This document shows, piece after piece, positions 25,138 through 32,848 of a stretch of 64,000 bases of DNA (within the stretch, counting starts at the first letter, position 1; every line of letters starts with the position of its first letter). Location of the stretch: positions 1,426,001 through 1,490,000 of the forward strand of contig OY969913.1 in assembly GCA_963704515.1 (NCBI GenBank), in the 5' to 3' direction. Below the pieces are notes generated by a model. That model did no database searches. It was not told the origin of the DNA and worked only from the letters and a program-made list of their open reading frames with translations. A program made the position numbers and the translations under genes. Source of the stretch: VRUE01 sp963704515 (GTDB lineage: Bacteria; Actinomycetota; Thermoleophilia; Solirubrobacterales; 70-9).

Positions 25138-25596
25138 GTGGCGCGGGCGCTGATCGTCGGTTGCGGCTGCCGCGGGCGGCAGCTGGGGCGGGGGCTGCTG
25201 GACGAGGGCTGGGCGGTGCGCGGGACAAGCCGTCACGAGGCGGGCCTGGCGGAGATCGAGGCGGCCGGGATCGAGGCCGCGCTCGCCGACCCGGAGCGGC
25301 CGGCGACGCTGCTCGAGCTGGTCGCCGACGTCGCGGTCGTCCACTGGCTGCTCGGCTCGGCGAGCGGCGACGCCGAGAACCTCGCAGCGATCCACGGGCC
25401 GCGCCTGGAGCGCTTCCTCGAACACCTGGTCGAAACGCCGGTGCGGCGCTTCGTCTACGAGGCGGACGGCTCGGTTGACCCGGAGATTCTCGCGGGCGGC
25501 GCGAAGATAGTTCGGGCGGCCGCGGAGCGCTGGCGCATTCCCGTGGAGATCGCCGAGGCCGGCGCCCCGCACGTCGATATGTCTAAACTCGGATAG
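25138..25596 (+). CDS. Short Rossmann-fold NAD(P)-binding protein
   Basis: This 152-residue protein begins VARALIVGCGCRGRQLG, a G-x-G-x2-G type dinucleotide motif at the first strand, followed by VRGTSRHEAGL. It resembles the N-terminal half of NAD-dependent epimerase/dehydratases but is much shorter and lacks the catalytic Y-x3-K. It may be a dinucleotide-binding regulator. It is directly adjacent to the preceding gene. Confidence 0.65.
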   Translation: MARALIVGCGCRGRQLGRGLLDEGWAVRGTSRHEAGLAEIEAAGIEAALADPERPATLLELVADVAVVHWLLGSASGDAENLAAIHGPRLERFLEHLVETPVRRFVYEADGSVDPEILAGGAKIVRAAAERWRIPVEIAEAGAPHVDMSKLG

Positions 25597-25644
25597 GAAT
25601 TAAGGTAAATCGATGATCCAGAAAGACGCGAGGAGGAGCGGTTC

Positions 25645-26316
25645 ATGGCTCTGCAGCTTGGTGACGTAGCACCCGACTTCGAGGCCGACACGACCGAGGG
25701 CCGGATCAAGTTCCACGACTGGATCGGCGACTCGTGGGCCGTCCTCTTCTCCCACCCCAAGGACTTCACTCCGGTCTGCACGACCGAGCTCGGCTACATG
25801 GCGAGCATCGAGCCCGAGTTCGCCAAGCGCGGGGTGAAGATCATCGGGCTCTCGATCGACCCCCTGGACCGCCACGAGGAGTGGGCCAAGGACATCGAGG
25901 AGACCCAGGGCACGGCACCCAACTACCCGATCATCAGCGACCACGACTTCAACGTCGCCAGGCTCTACGGGATGCTGCCGGGGGACGTCTCCGGCAGCGT
26001 CGAGGACCGTACCCCGGCGGACAACCAGACGGTGCGCAACGTCTTCGTCGTCGGTCCCGACAAGCGCATCAAACTGATCCTCGTCTACCCGATGACCACC
26101 GGGCGCAACTTCGACGAGGTGTTGCGGGTGATCGACTCGCTGCAGCTGACCGCCGGGCACAAGGTGGCGACGCCGGCCCAGTGGCAGCAGGGCGACGACG
26201 TGATCATCTCCGGCTCGGTCTCCAACGACGAAGCGAAGGAGCTCTACCCGGACGGTTGGCAGGAGCCGCGACCCTACATCCGCATCGTCCCGCAGTCCGA
26301 GGCGGAGAAGGTCTAA
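25645..26316 (+). CDS. Peroxiredoxin, 1-Cys (Prx6/AhpC-TSA) type
   Basis: This 223-residue protein has the peroxidatic C45 in HPKDFTPVCTTELG, an Arg in the active-site set and the long C-terminal domain of the Prx6 group (VATPAQWQQGDDVIIS). No resolving Cys is seen. It reduces peroxides. GAGGAGG lies about 8 bases before the ATG. The upstream sequence is unusually AT-rich (around 25590-25620) and may hold a regulated promoter. Confidence 0.93.
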   Translation: MALQLGDVAPDFEADTTEGRIKFHDWIGDSWAVLFSHPKDFTPVCTTELGYMASIEPEFAKRGVKIIGLSIDPLDRHEEWAKDIEETQGTAPNYPIISDHDFNVARLYGMLPGDVSGSVEDRTPADNQTVRNVFVVGPDKRIKLILVYPMTTGRNFDEVLRVIDSLQLTAGHKVATPAQWQQGDDVIISGSVSNDEAKELYPDGWQEPRPYIRIVPQSEAEKV

Positions 26317-26828
26317 CCCAGCCGGTCGAGCAGGTCCGCCAGGATCCGGGCGGTTGCCCCCCATATAAGTCGGCCTTCGACCTCATACGTCGGGGTGTGG
26401 AGCGGCACGCCCCGGCGCACGAGACGGCGGATCGCGTAGCTCTCGCGCAGCACCGCGAGCGAAAAGGTGAGCAGCGTCTCGACCTCGGCCGGGCTCGGTC
26501 GCAGGTCGAGCTCGCGCGGGTGGGGGATGCGGCCGACGAAGGGGTGGATGCGGTAGCCGGTGACGAAGGTGTTGGTCGCCGGCAGCGCCTCGCCCAGCTC
26601 GACCTCGGCCGGGTCGAGGCCGATCTCCTCCTCGGCCTCGCGCAACGCGGTCGCGACGAGGTCGGCGTCGGCCGGGTCGCGGCGGCCGCCGGGGAAGGAG
26701 ATCTCGCCCGCGTGGCGGCGCAGGTCGGCGCGCCGCTCGGTGAAGATCAGCCCGGGCTCGTCGTCCGGCCAGCCGTAGAGGGGGAGGAGGACGGCGGCGT
26801 CGATGGGGGTTGGCGACTTACCTGCCAT
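26313..26828 (-). CDS. Nudix hydrolase, CoA-pyrophosphatase-like (NudL type)
   Basis: This 171-residue protein combines the CoA-diphosphatase motif around ADLRRHAGEISFPGG with the Nudix box GGRRDPADADLVATALREAE and then EEIGL. The first Nudix glutamate position is in a D-P-x-D context, as usual in NudL proteins. It probably hydrolyses CoA or a related nucleoside diphosphate derivative. Its ATG lies in the loop of an inverted repeat and it lacks a Shine-Dalgarno. It overlaps the convergent peroxiredoxin stop by four bases. Confidence 0.88.
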   Translation of the reverse strand: MAGKSPTPIDAAVLLPLYGWPDDEPGLIFTERRADLRRHAGEISFPGGRRDPADADLVATALREAEEEIGLDPAEVELGEALPATNTFVTGYRIHPFVGRIPHPRELDLRPSPAEVETLLTFSLAVLRESYAIRRLVRRGVPLHTPTYEVEGRLIWGATARILADLLDRLG

Positions 26829-26850
26829 GTAGGGGTAGGTAAGTCGCCAA
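26810..26850. repeat. Perfect 14-bp inverted repeat with the Nudix start codon in its loop
   Basis: The arms 26810-26823 and 26837-26850 pair perfectly; the 13-base loop contains the ATG of the Nudix gene at 26826-26828. The element lies 7 bases after the SDR stop. The geometry matches the element at 20726-20780. Confidence 0.85.
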
Positions 26851-26857
26851 GGGTCGC

Positions 26858-27658
26858 TCAGATGATCACTTGGACGGTGCCGCCGTCGACGGACCAAGCC
26901 GCGCCGCTGACGTAGGAGGCGCGCTCCGAGCAGAGGAAGACGATCGCCCCGGCGATCTCCTCGGCCTGGGCGAGGCGGCCGATCGGGCGCTTGGCGCCGG
27001 CTTCGGCGAGCGCCTCCTCGCGGCTGGCGGCGCCGCTCATCGCGTGCGACTGGTCGAGCAGGCCGCCAGGCTCCATCCACATCTCCGATTCGACCGGGCC
27101 GGGGCAGATCGCGTTGACGAGCACGCCGTCGCGCGCGTGCCGGTCGGCGAAGAGGCGCGAGAGCGAGAGCTCGGCCGCCTTGGCCACCGAGTACTCGGGC
27201 ATCGCCGCCGAGGGCCGCTTGCCGGCGGTCGAGCAGACGTTGACGACCCGGCCCCAGCCGCGCTCGGTCATCGGCGGGATCGCGGCGCGCATCGCCCGCA
27301 GCGGCGCGATCACGTTGAGCTCGTACTGGGCGCGCCAGTCCTCCTCGGGCACCTCGTCGAGGTCGCGCCACCGAGCGGCGCCGGCGTTGTTGACCAGCAC
27401 GTCGAGGGCGCCGAAGGCCTCGGTGGCCGCGGCCAGCATCCGCTCGCCGGCGTCGGGGGCGGTGACGTCGAGGGCGAGCGTGGCGACGGCGCCCCCGGCG
27501 GCGCCCGCCGCCTCGGCTGCCGCCCGCAGGCGCTCCTCGCCCCGCGCCACGAGCAGCACGCTGGCGCCCTCGGCGCAGAGCAGCCGCGCCGTCTCCGCGC
27601 CGATCCCGCGGCTGGCGCCGGTGATCGCGCAGGCGCGCCCCTCCAGGCCGAGGTCCAT
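26858..27658 (-). CDS. Short-chain dehydrogenase/reductase
   Basis: This 266-residue classical SDR has the cofactor motif TGASRGIG, NNAG, and the catalytic Ser in NVCSTAGK followed by Tyr and Lys in EYSVAKAAE. The P-G-P segment ICPGPVESEMW follows. I start at the ATG at 27658, which overlaps the OsmC stop by one base. It oxidises or reduces an unknown alcohol/ketone with NAD(P). Confidence 0.9.
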   Translation of the reverse strand: MDLGLEGRACAITGASRGIGAETARLLCAEGASVLLVARGEERLRAAAEAAGAAGGAVATLALDVTAPDAGERMLAAATEAFGALDVLVNNAGAARWRDLDEVPEEDWRAQYELNVIAPLRAMRAAIPPMTERGWGRVVNVCSTAGKRPSAAMPEYSVAKAAELSLSRLFADRHARDGVLVNAICPGPVESEMWMEPGGLLDQSHAMSGAASREEALAEAGAKRPIGRLAQAEEIAGAIVFLCSERASYVSGAAWSVDGGTVQVII

Positions 27659-28056
27659 CAGAGCGGCTCGACCCGGTCGGAGACGCTGACCGGCGTTTCG
27701 CCGGCAAGCACCTTGTGCACGGGGCACTTGGCGGCGATCGCCAGCAGCCGCTCGCGCTGCTCGTCGGTGAGGCTCGCCGGCAGGCGCAGGGAGATGGCGA
27801 AGGAGAGCGGCGCCGGGCCCTTGTACTCGACCTCGACGTCAACCTCGATCTCGCCCACCTCCCAGCCCTTGCGCTCGGCGTACATCTCGACCGTGACGGC
27901 GACGCAGCCGGCGAGCGAGGCGGCGACCAGGCGGGTGGGGGCGGGGCCGCTGTCGGTGCCGCCGGCCTCGCGCGGCTCGTCGACGCGGATCGTGTGACCG
28001 CCCTCGATCTCGATGTCGTGGGCGAAGCTGTCGACCCGCCGGGCGACGACCCTCAT
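27658..28056 (-). CDS. OsmC/Ohr family protein
   Basis: This 132-residue protein has the two conserved cysteines of the family in AASLAGCVAVTVEM and AAKCPVHKVL. OsmC-type proteins reduce organic hydroperoxides with these cysteines. Its ATG at 28056 overlaps the upstream cobalamin adenosyltransferase stop by four bases. Confidence 0.9.
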   Translation of the reverse strand: MRVVARRVDSFAHDIEIEGGHTIRVDEPREAGGTDSGPAPTRLVAASLAGCVAVTVEMYAERKGWEVGEIEVDVEVEYKGPAPLSFAISLRLPASLTDEQRERLLAIAAKCPVHKVLAGETPVSVSDRVEPL

Positions 28057-28622
28057 CGGGATCGGCGCCGGCCCTCGAAGAGCACCGGATCGTCGACGTC
28101 GGCGAAGCGGGCCATCGCGTAGGCGAGGTCGGAAGCGCGGTTGACGAGGTGGATCACGGTCTCGCCGGCCAACTCGCCGGCCTCGGCGAGGGCAGCGATG
28201 CGGCGCTCTGCGCGGCGGATCGCGGCGCGGGCGACGTCGAGCTGGGCAGAGAGTTGGTTGCCGCCGGGAATCACGAACCGCGGCGGCAGGTCGACCTCGG
28301 CCATGTAGCGGTCGATCCGCCCCTCCAACTCCGCGACCATCGCCTCGGTGACCCGGCTGACGCCGTCCTCGAGCCGCTTCGCCGCCTCGGGCGCGGTCGC
28401 CAGCTCGGCGCCGGCGATGAAGAGGTCGTCCTGGAGGCGGAGGATGTCGGCCGCCAGCTCGGCCTCGCCGGCGTCGCAGATCGCGCGCGCCACGCCGAGG
28501 GCAGAGCAGGCCTCGTCGAGCGAGCCGTAGGCCTCGGTGCGCCCGTGGTGCTTGGGCACGCGCCCGCCGTACCAGAGCGAGGTCGTCCCGTCGTCGCCCT
28601 TCTTGGTGTAGATCTTGACCAC
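28053..28622 (-). CDS. ATP:cob(I)alamin adenosyltransferase, PduO type
   Basis: This 189-residue protein begins MVKIYTKKGDDGTTSLWYGG, the ATP-binding motif of the PduO family, and has EAYGSLDEACSALG, RFVIPGGNQLSAQLDVARA and HLVNRASDLAYAMAR near the end. It makes adenosylcobalamin, used for example by methylmalonyl-CoA mutase. It starts with GTG and lies in a minus-strand unit with OsmC and SDR genes. Confidence 0.93.
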   Translation of the reverse strand: MVKIYTKKGDDGTTSLWYGGRVPKHHGRTEAYGSLDEACSALGVARAICDAGEAELAADILRLQDDLFIAGAELATAPEAAKRLEDGVSRVTEAMVAELEGRIDRYMAEVDLPPRFVIPGGNQLSAQLDVARAAIRRAERRIAALAEAGELAGETVIHLVNRASDLAYAMARFADVDDPVLFEGRRRSR

Positions 28623-28653
28623 GCGTCCATCCTAAGGGGACGGACCCGCGCTC

Positions 28654-29940
28654 TCAGTAGAGCGGGTTGAAGACCAGGCCGGTGAGCACCTTGGGGTAGA
28701 AGTAGGTCGACTTGGGCGGCATGTTGGCGTCGCTTTCGCAGATCGCCTTGGTCTGGTCGACCGGGATCGGCCGGAGGACGAAGGCAACGTCGTAGGCGCC
28801 CTCCTCGATCAGGCGAAGCGAGTCGGGGACGCTCTTCGCGTAGCCGAGGCCGCGCTTGGCGAGGATGTCGTCTTCGCTGAGGCCGGCGATTCCCTTGAGC
28901 ACGAGGGTCTCGAGGATCGCCGCGTCGAGCCGGCGGTAGGCCTCGGGCTGGCCCTCGAGTTGACGGTCGAGCTCGGCGATCGCCGAGTCCTTGAGGCGCA
29001 GGCGGAAGGCCTGCTTGTGATGGGCGTCATAGAGGCCGAAGACGCCGACGCCCTGCTCGCCGAGTGGGTCGATCCGCTCGGCGTCGACCTCGGTCACGTC
29101 GAAGAGCTCGCGCAGTCCGGAGCCGAGGCGCTGCTGGCGCTCGGGGTCGTCGCGGAAGCCGGAGAGCAGGCGGTGGGTGGGGTAGACCGAGAGGCCGGGG
29201 TCGTCGAGCCCGGTGAGCGCCATCAGCGTGTAGTTGTGCGGTCCCTCGCCGCCGATCTCGTCGCGGTAGGCGATCGCCGTCTCGTAGCGGTGGTGGCCGT
29301 CGGCGATCAGCAGCTGGGCGTCGGCGAGGGCGCGGGGGAGGACCTCGACCAGGCCGGGGTGGCGCCAGACGCGGGTCACCGTGCCGGCTTCGTCGGTCGC
29401 TTCGCCCCACGGCTCCATGCCGCGGATCTCGCCCTCGATCACCGGCCAGGGGTCGATCGTGCTCAGCGAGAAGATCGGCGAGAGGTTGCAGCGCGTGGCG
29501 CGCATCAGCTCGAGGCGGTCCTGCTTGGGACCGGGCAGGGTGCGCTCGTGGGGGAGGATCGTGCCCGCTTCGAAGTCCTCGACCCGGACCCGCACGAGGA
29601 CGCCGTGGCGCACGTGCGAGGCGCCGTCGGGGCCGGTGTACTCCTGCTCCATCGCCCAGATCGCGTCTTCGGTGTCGCGGACCAGGGCGCCGGCCTTCTG
29701 CCAGGCCTCGATCGAGGCCCCGGCGACGGCGTAAGGGTTGTCCTCGCCGGCGGCCTGCGGCCCGCTCTCGCCGTATGGCTTGGGCAGGTCGACGCCGACC
29801 GCGTTGTAGGGCGAGCGCGCCAGCAGCTCGGCCCGCATCCCCGGATCGATCACGTCGTAGGGCGGCGCCACCACGTCCTGCAGCGACCCAACCGCGTCGA
29901 GGTCGTAGTGGAGGGCCTTCAAGGCGCGAACGTCAGCCAT
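28654..29940 (-). CDS. DUF1015 family protein
   Basis: This 428-residue protein matches the family with VVAPPYDVIDPGMRAELLAR near the N-terminus, a middle segment ILPHERTLPGPKQDRLELMR and LLIADGHHRYETAIAYRDE. The function of the family is not established. I start at the ATG at 29940, directly after which MADVRALKALHYD is typical. Confidence 0.9.
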   Translation of the reverse strand: MADVRALKALHYDLDAVGSLQDVVAPPYDVIDPGMRAELLARSPYNAVGVDLPKPYGESGPQAAGEDNPYAVAGASIEAWQKAGALVRDTEDAIWAMEQEYTGPDGASHVRHGVLVRVRVEDFEAGTILPHERTLPGPKQDRLELMRATRCNLSPIFSLSTIDPWPVIEGEIRGMEPWGEATDEAGTVTRVWRHPGLVEVLPRALADAQLLIADGHHRYETAIAYRDEIGGEGPHNYTLMALTGLDDPGLSVYPTHRLLSGFRDDPERQQRLGSGLRELFDVTEVDAERIDPLGEQGVGVFGLYDAHHKQAFRLRLKDSAIAELDRQLEGQPEAYRRLDAAILETLVLKGIAGLSEDDILAKRGLGYAKSVPDSLRLIEEGAYDVAFVLRPIPVDQTKAICESDANMPPKSTYFYPKVLTGLVFNPLY

Positions 29941-30037
29941 CGGCGCCAAACCTAGCGCGTCTTGCCGTCTGATCCGTTGACGAACACACGTTCTGATCAT
30001 CGCCTATCCCGCCTACATCAAGGAGAAGGCGCGCGAG

Positions 30038-30637
30038 TTGCGCACCGCGAAGCGTCTGACCATCGACGAGTTGGCCGAGCGACTTGCTGTGCCGCGGACG
30101 ACTGTTTTCTACTGGGTGCGGGATCTGCCGATCGAGGCAACCGAGAGGCAAGGGCTAGCTGCTCGGCGAGCGGGGGAGGCGACTCGGCGAATCCACCGCG
30201 GGCGCCGGGAAGCTGCCTACGCCCAGGGGATGCTCGAATACCCGCTGCTCCTCGGGGAGCCGACGTTCCGCGACTTCGTCTGCATGTACATCGGCGAGGG
30301 CACGAAGCGAAGCCGGAACTCGGTCGCTATCTGCAATTCCGATCCAGCGGTGGTCAAGCTCGGTGCGAAGTGGATCTGCCGGTTGGCGCGCAATCCGGTT
30401 TCCTATTCGTTCCAGCACCATGCCGACCAAGATCGCGAGGAGGTCCGCGAGTTCTGGGCGGCGCTGCTCGGCGTGGACGGCTCGGAGGTCAAGTTTCAGC
30501 GCAAGTCGAACAGCGGTCGGCTCGGCGGCCGTGAGTGGCGTTTGCCGCACGGCGTGCTCCAGGTCCGGTCGGCAGATACCTATCTCAGGGCGCGACTGCA
30601 GGCGTGGATGGATTGCGTTCGCGCCGAGTGGGACTAA
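30038..30637 (+). CDS. HTH protein with LAGLIDADG-like motif, start codon unclear
   Basis: The product has an N-terminal helix-turn-helix (LTIDELAERLAVPRTTVFYW). A LAGLIDADG endonuclease-like core, FVCMYIGEGTKRSRNSVAIC, is followed by NSDPAVVKLGAKWICRL. Only one such motif is seen, so it would act as a dimer or may be an inactive derivative. The conserved reading continues upstream of the TTG at 30038 as YPAYIKEKARELRTAK, back to a stop at 29978. No ATG, GTG or TTG lies in that stretch, so translation may begin at a rare codon (CTG 29993). It lies just before tRNA-Pro. Confidence 0.65.
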   Translation: MRTAKRLTIDELAERLAVPRTTVFYWVRDLPIEATERQGLAARRAGEATRRIHRGRREAAYAQGMLEYPLLLGEPTFRDFVCMYIGEGTKRSRNSVAICNSDPAVVKLGAKWICRLARNPVSYSFQHHADQDREEVREFWAALLGVDGSEVKFQRKSNSGRLGGREWRLPHGVLQVRSADTYLRARLQAWMDCVRAEWD

Positions 30638-30648
30638 AATGATCGGAT

Positions 30649-30725
30649 CGGGGCGTAGCTCAGCCTGGTCAGAGCGCCCGCTTTGGGGGCGGGAGGTTTC
30701 GCTGGTTCGAATCCAGCCGCCCCGA
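30649..30725 (+). tRNA. tRNA-Pro (anticodon TGG)
   Basis: The full cloverleaf is present: acceptor CGGGGCG/CGCCCCG, D-arm GCTC/GAGC, anticodon stem CCCGC/GCGGG with loop TTTGGGG, and T-arm GCTGG-TTCGAAT-CCAGC. No CCA is encoded. The variable region between the anticodon and T stems is 7 bases (AGGTTTC), longer than the usual 4-5. Confidence 0.9.
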
Positions 30726-30779
30726 TTACCGATCCGCCGCCCGACGTTCGCCAAGCATGCGGTAGCAAACGCGTGCAGC

Positions 30780-31320
30780 TCATCGCTTCACACGCCCACG
30801 TACGCTGCTGATGCTGCTCTCAGTGGCCAGGAGAACCGACCCTCCGTAATCCTTATCGGCTGTGAGCCCACAGTGATCGAGGCCAACGGCAGCTCCAGCA
30901 CGACCAAAATGAGGGACGCGACGGCTCGGCTTGCGCGCAGTCCATAGCCGGAGATAAGCCAATATACGTTAAGAATCCAGCGCTCGGCAAGCGGGGTAGA
31001 TCGGTCAGCCGTTGAATCGCCGCACCCTCCCTCTTTGGTGTTGCGGCGCATCTCCATCTCGCCGTAGTAGAAGTCGCCTCCCCCCGGCGCATCCCTGTCG
31101 TCTTCACGTCCCTTCCGAAGCGCCCTATATGTGGTTGCTATCTGCTCGGCCGTAAGCTGTGGCGGGCTCTGATCACCCTCGGTGGCGAGGTGTCCTTCCA
31201 CAGGTCTGACTGACCTACATTGCATGTACCAGTCAGTACCATGACATTTACGCTCTCGCCAAATATGCTCCTCAGCAATAGTCTGCCTACGGGTCCATCG
31301 GATCGTTCATAGGGGTCCTC
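30780..31320 (-). pseudogene. Decayed C-terminal part of a pentapeptide-repeat/membrane protein
   Basis: The frame from 31225 carries AEQIATTYRALRKGREDDRD, then DFYYGEMEMRRN and WLISGYGLRASRAV, a segment I know from the C-termini of actinobacterial pentapeptide-repeat membrane proteins. The end of that domain (DYGGSVLLATESSISSVRG) lies in another frame near 30780-30850, so there is a frameshift. Upstream, coding-like sequence (AEEHIWRERK) runs back to a TGA near 31320 and no pentapeptide repeats remain. GC content is lower than in flanking genes. Confidence 0.6.
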
Positions 31321-31586
31321 CGTTGCGCAACTGGGACAAGGCAGCGTGCCGAATGGCTCTGGGGGCATGGGCGACGCAATATGGCCCCTCATATCGGATG
31401 GCCATGCAATCGGGCCGTCCGCAAACGTCCCAAGGTACGCCTGAGGCGTCGATAGGCATTGGCGGCGATTATGCAGTTGCTAGCGGCGGAGTTGCTGAGG
31501 CCCTGGCTCCTGATTATGTCCCCTGGCGGGCGTCTTTGGACGGGTATTCGCTCGGGTTGGCTGGCCACTCAGCCGATAGTGGCTAA
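31321..31586. other. Stretch without a supported gene
   Basis: About 270 bases of lower GC content following the decayed gene. Open frames exist on both strands but show no recognisable family, start signal or coding bias. It may be remnant DNA of the same insertion. Confidence 0.5.
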
Positions 31587-31859
31587 ATGAACATGGCTGA
31601 CCTGATGCAGAAGGAACGGCGGGTCGAACGGGTCCAGATGGAAACCGATCGGCAGCGGATCGTCGGCGACGTGACGCTGCCGCCGGAGGGCTACCAGGCC
31701 CGCTTTTCGGACTCCCTCAACCGGCCGGACGTCACCTTCATTCCCCTGGTCAATGTCGAGCTGTCCTCGCTGATGGGCGGGGACGTCCAGCATTTACCGT
31801 TCATGGTCGTCTCCAAGGCGCATGTGCGGATCGCCTATCCGGTCGACGAAGCCTCCTGA
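31587..31859 (+). CDS. Small conserved protein (DUF6812-like), function unknown
   Basis: This 90-residue protein has the pattern RVQMETDRQRIVGDVTLP, then RFSDSLNRPDVTFIPLVNVE and VVSKAHVRIAYP. It resembles a family of small proteins that read G-x-x-x-x-P, then S-D-x-L-N and F-I/L-x-L. No catalytic residues are evident. Its ATG follows the preceding stretch directly. It converges with the small membrane protein gene at 31869. Confidence 0.65.
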   Translation: MNMADLMQKERRVERVQMETDRQRIVGDVTLPPEGYQARFSDSLNRPDVTFIPLVNVELSSLMGGDVQHLPFMVVSKAHVRIAYPVDEAS

Positions 31860-31868
31860 CGCGAGGAT

Positions 31869-32090
31869 CTACGCGGTCGCTCGCCGCTTGCGGCTTCCCT
31901 GTGTGTAGGAGGCGAGGTCGAAGAGGAAGGCGAGGACGACGATGAACCACTCGAAGCCGGCGACGCCGTTGGAGGAGCTCCACATCACGGCGTAGGCGAG
32001 TGTCGTCCAGGGCAGCAGGAAGAAGCCGAGGAAGGGGACGATCCAGCCCTCGAAGGCGCGGCTGAGCAGGTCGGTGAAGAGCCAGAGCAC
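31869..32090 (-). CDS. Small membrane protein with ambiguous start
   Basis: The product from the GTG at 32090 has 73 residues, with membrane helices around FEGWIVPFLGFFLLPWTTL and WFIVVLAFLFDLAS and a basic tail. Hydrophobic coding sequence continues upstream in frame (IGCLVILFALLSPRLALFV) to about 32144, where an ATC codon occupies the position expected for the initiator Met. A stop codon lies just above. The start is therefore either the GTG or an unusual codon. Function unknown; divergent from msrA. Confidence 0.6.
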   Translation of the reverse strand: MLWLFTDLLSRAFEGWIVPFLGFFLLPWTTLAYAVMWSSSNGVAGFEWFIVVLAFLFDLASYTQGSRKRRATA

Positions 32091-32154
32091 GAAGAGCGCC
32101 AGGCGCGGCGAGAGCAGGGCGAAGAGGATGACGAGGCAGCCGATGCCGCCAAGC

Positions 32155-32160
32155 TACCCT
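32155..32160 (+). promoter_or_regulatory. -10-like element TACCCT
   Basis: TACCCT lies 6 bases before the GTG of msrA at 32167; no Shine-Dalgarno is present. It fits a leaderless start. Confidence 0.4.
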
Positions 32161-32166
32161 TTTCGT

Positions 32167-32808
32167 GTGCTGGGTTTCAAGAAGCCGCGAATGCCGGAGG
32201 CCGACGAGGCGCTTCCCGGGCGCAGCGAGCCGGCCTTCGATGTGCCGGAGCGCCACGCGGTGCTGGGGACCACGCTGAAGCCGCCGTTCCCCGAGGGGAT
32301 CGAGGTGGCCTACTTCGCGCTCGGCTGCTTCTGGGGTGCGGAGCGGCTCTTCTGGACGATCGACGGCGTCTACACGACGGCGGTTGGCTACATGAACGGG
32401 ACGACGCCCAACCCGACCTACGAGGAGGTCTGCACCGGGAGGACCGGGCACGCGGAGGCGGTGCTGGTCGCCTTCGATCCGGCGAAGGTCTCCTACGCCG
32501 ACCTGCTCAAGGTCTTCTTCGAGGAGCACGACCCGACCCAGGGGATGCGCCAGGGCAACGATGTCGGCACCCAGTACCGCTCCGGGGTCTACTTCACGGG
32601 CGACGCGCAGAAGGCGACGGCCGAGATGGCTCTGCGCGCCTACGACGAGGACCTGCGCGCCGCCGGGCACGAGCCGGTGACCACCGAGGTCGAGCCGGCG
32701 GGTCCCTTCTACTACGCCGAGGACTATCACCAGCAGTACCTGCACAAGGTGCCGAACGGCTACTGCGGCCTGGCCGGCACCGGCGTCTCCTGCCGGATTC
32801 CGGCCTAG
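32167..32808 (+). CDS. msrA: Peptide-methionine (S)-S-oxide reductase
   Basis: This 213-residue protein has the catalytic Cys in the MsrA signature YFALGCFWGAERLFW. Substrate-binding segments are GYMNGTTPNPTYEEVCTGRTGHAE and EHDPTQGMRQGNDVGTQYRS. The C-terminus contains further Cys residues (NGYCGLAGTGVSC) that could recycle the enzyme. It repairs oxidised methionine. The GTG start at 32167 is chosen because earlier starts would add an unconserved basic leader. Confidence 0.95.
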   Translation: MLGFKKPRMPEADEALPGRSEPAFDVPERHAVLGTTLKPPFPEGIEVAYFALGCFWGAERLFWTIDGVYTTAVGYMNGTTPNPTYEEVCTGRTGHAEAVLVAFDPAKVSYADLLKVFFEEHDPTQGMRQGNDVGTQYRSGVYFTGDAQKATAEMALRAYDEDLRAAGHEPVTTEVEPAGPFYYAEDYHQQYLHKVPNGYCGLAGTGVSCRIPA

Positions 32809-32848
32809 CGGTTCGCGCGCCCGGCGCTGCGAATAGCATCCCGCGCCG

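Noticed and set aside
31323..31586. An 87-codon open frame on the plus strand
   Set aside because: No family, no start signal, and its composition resembles the decayed DNA around it.
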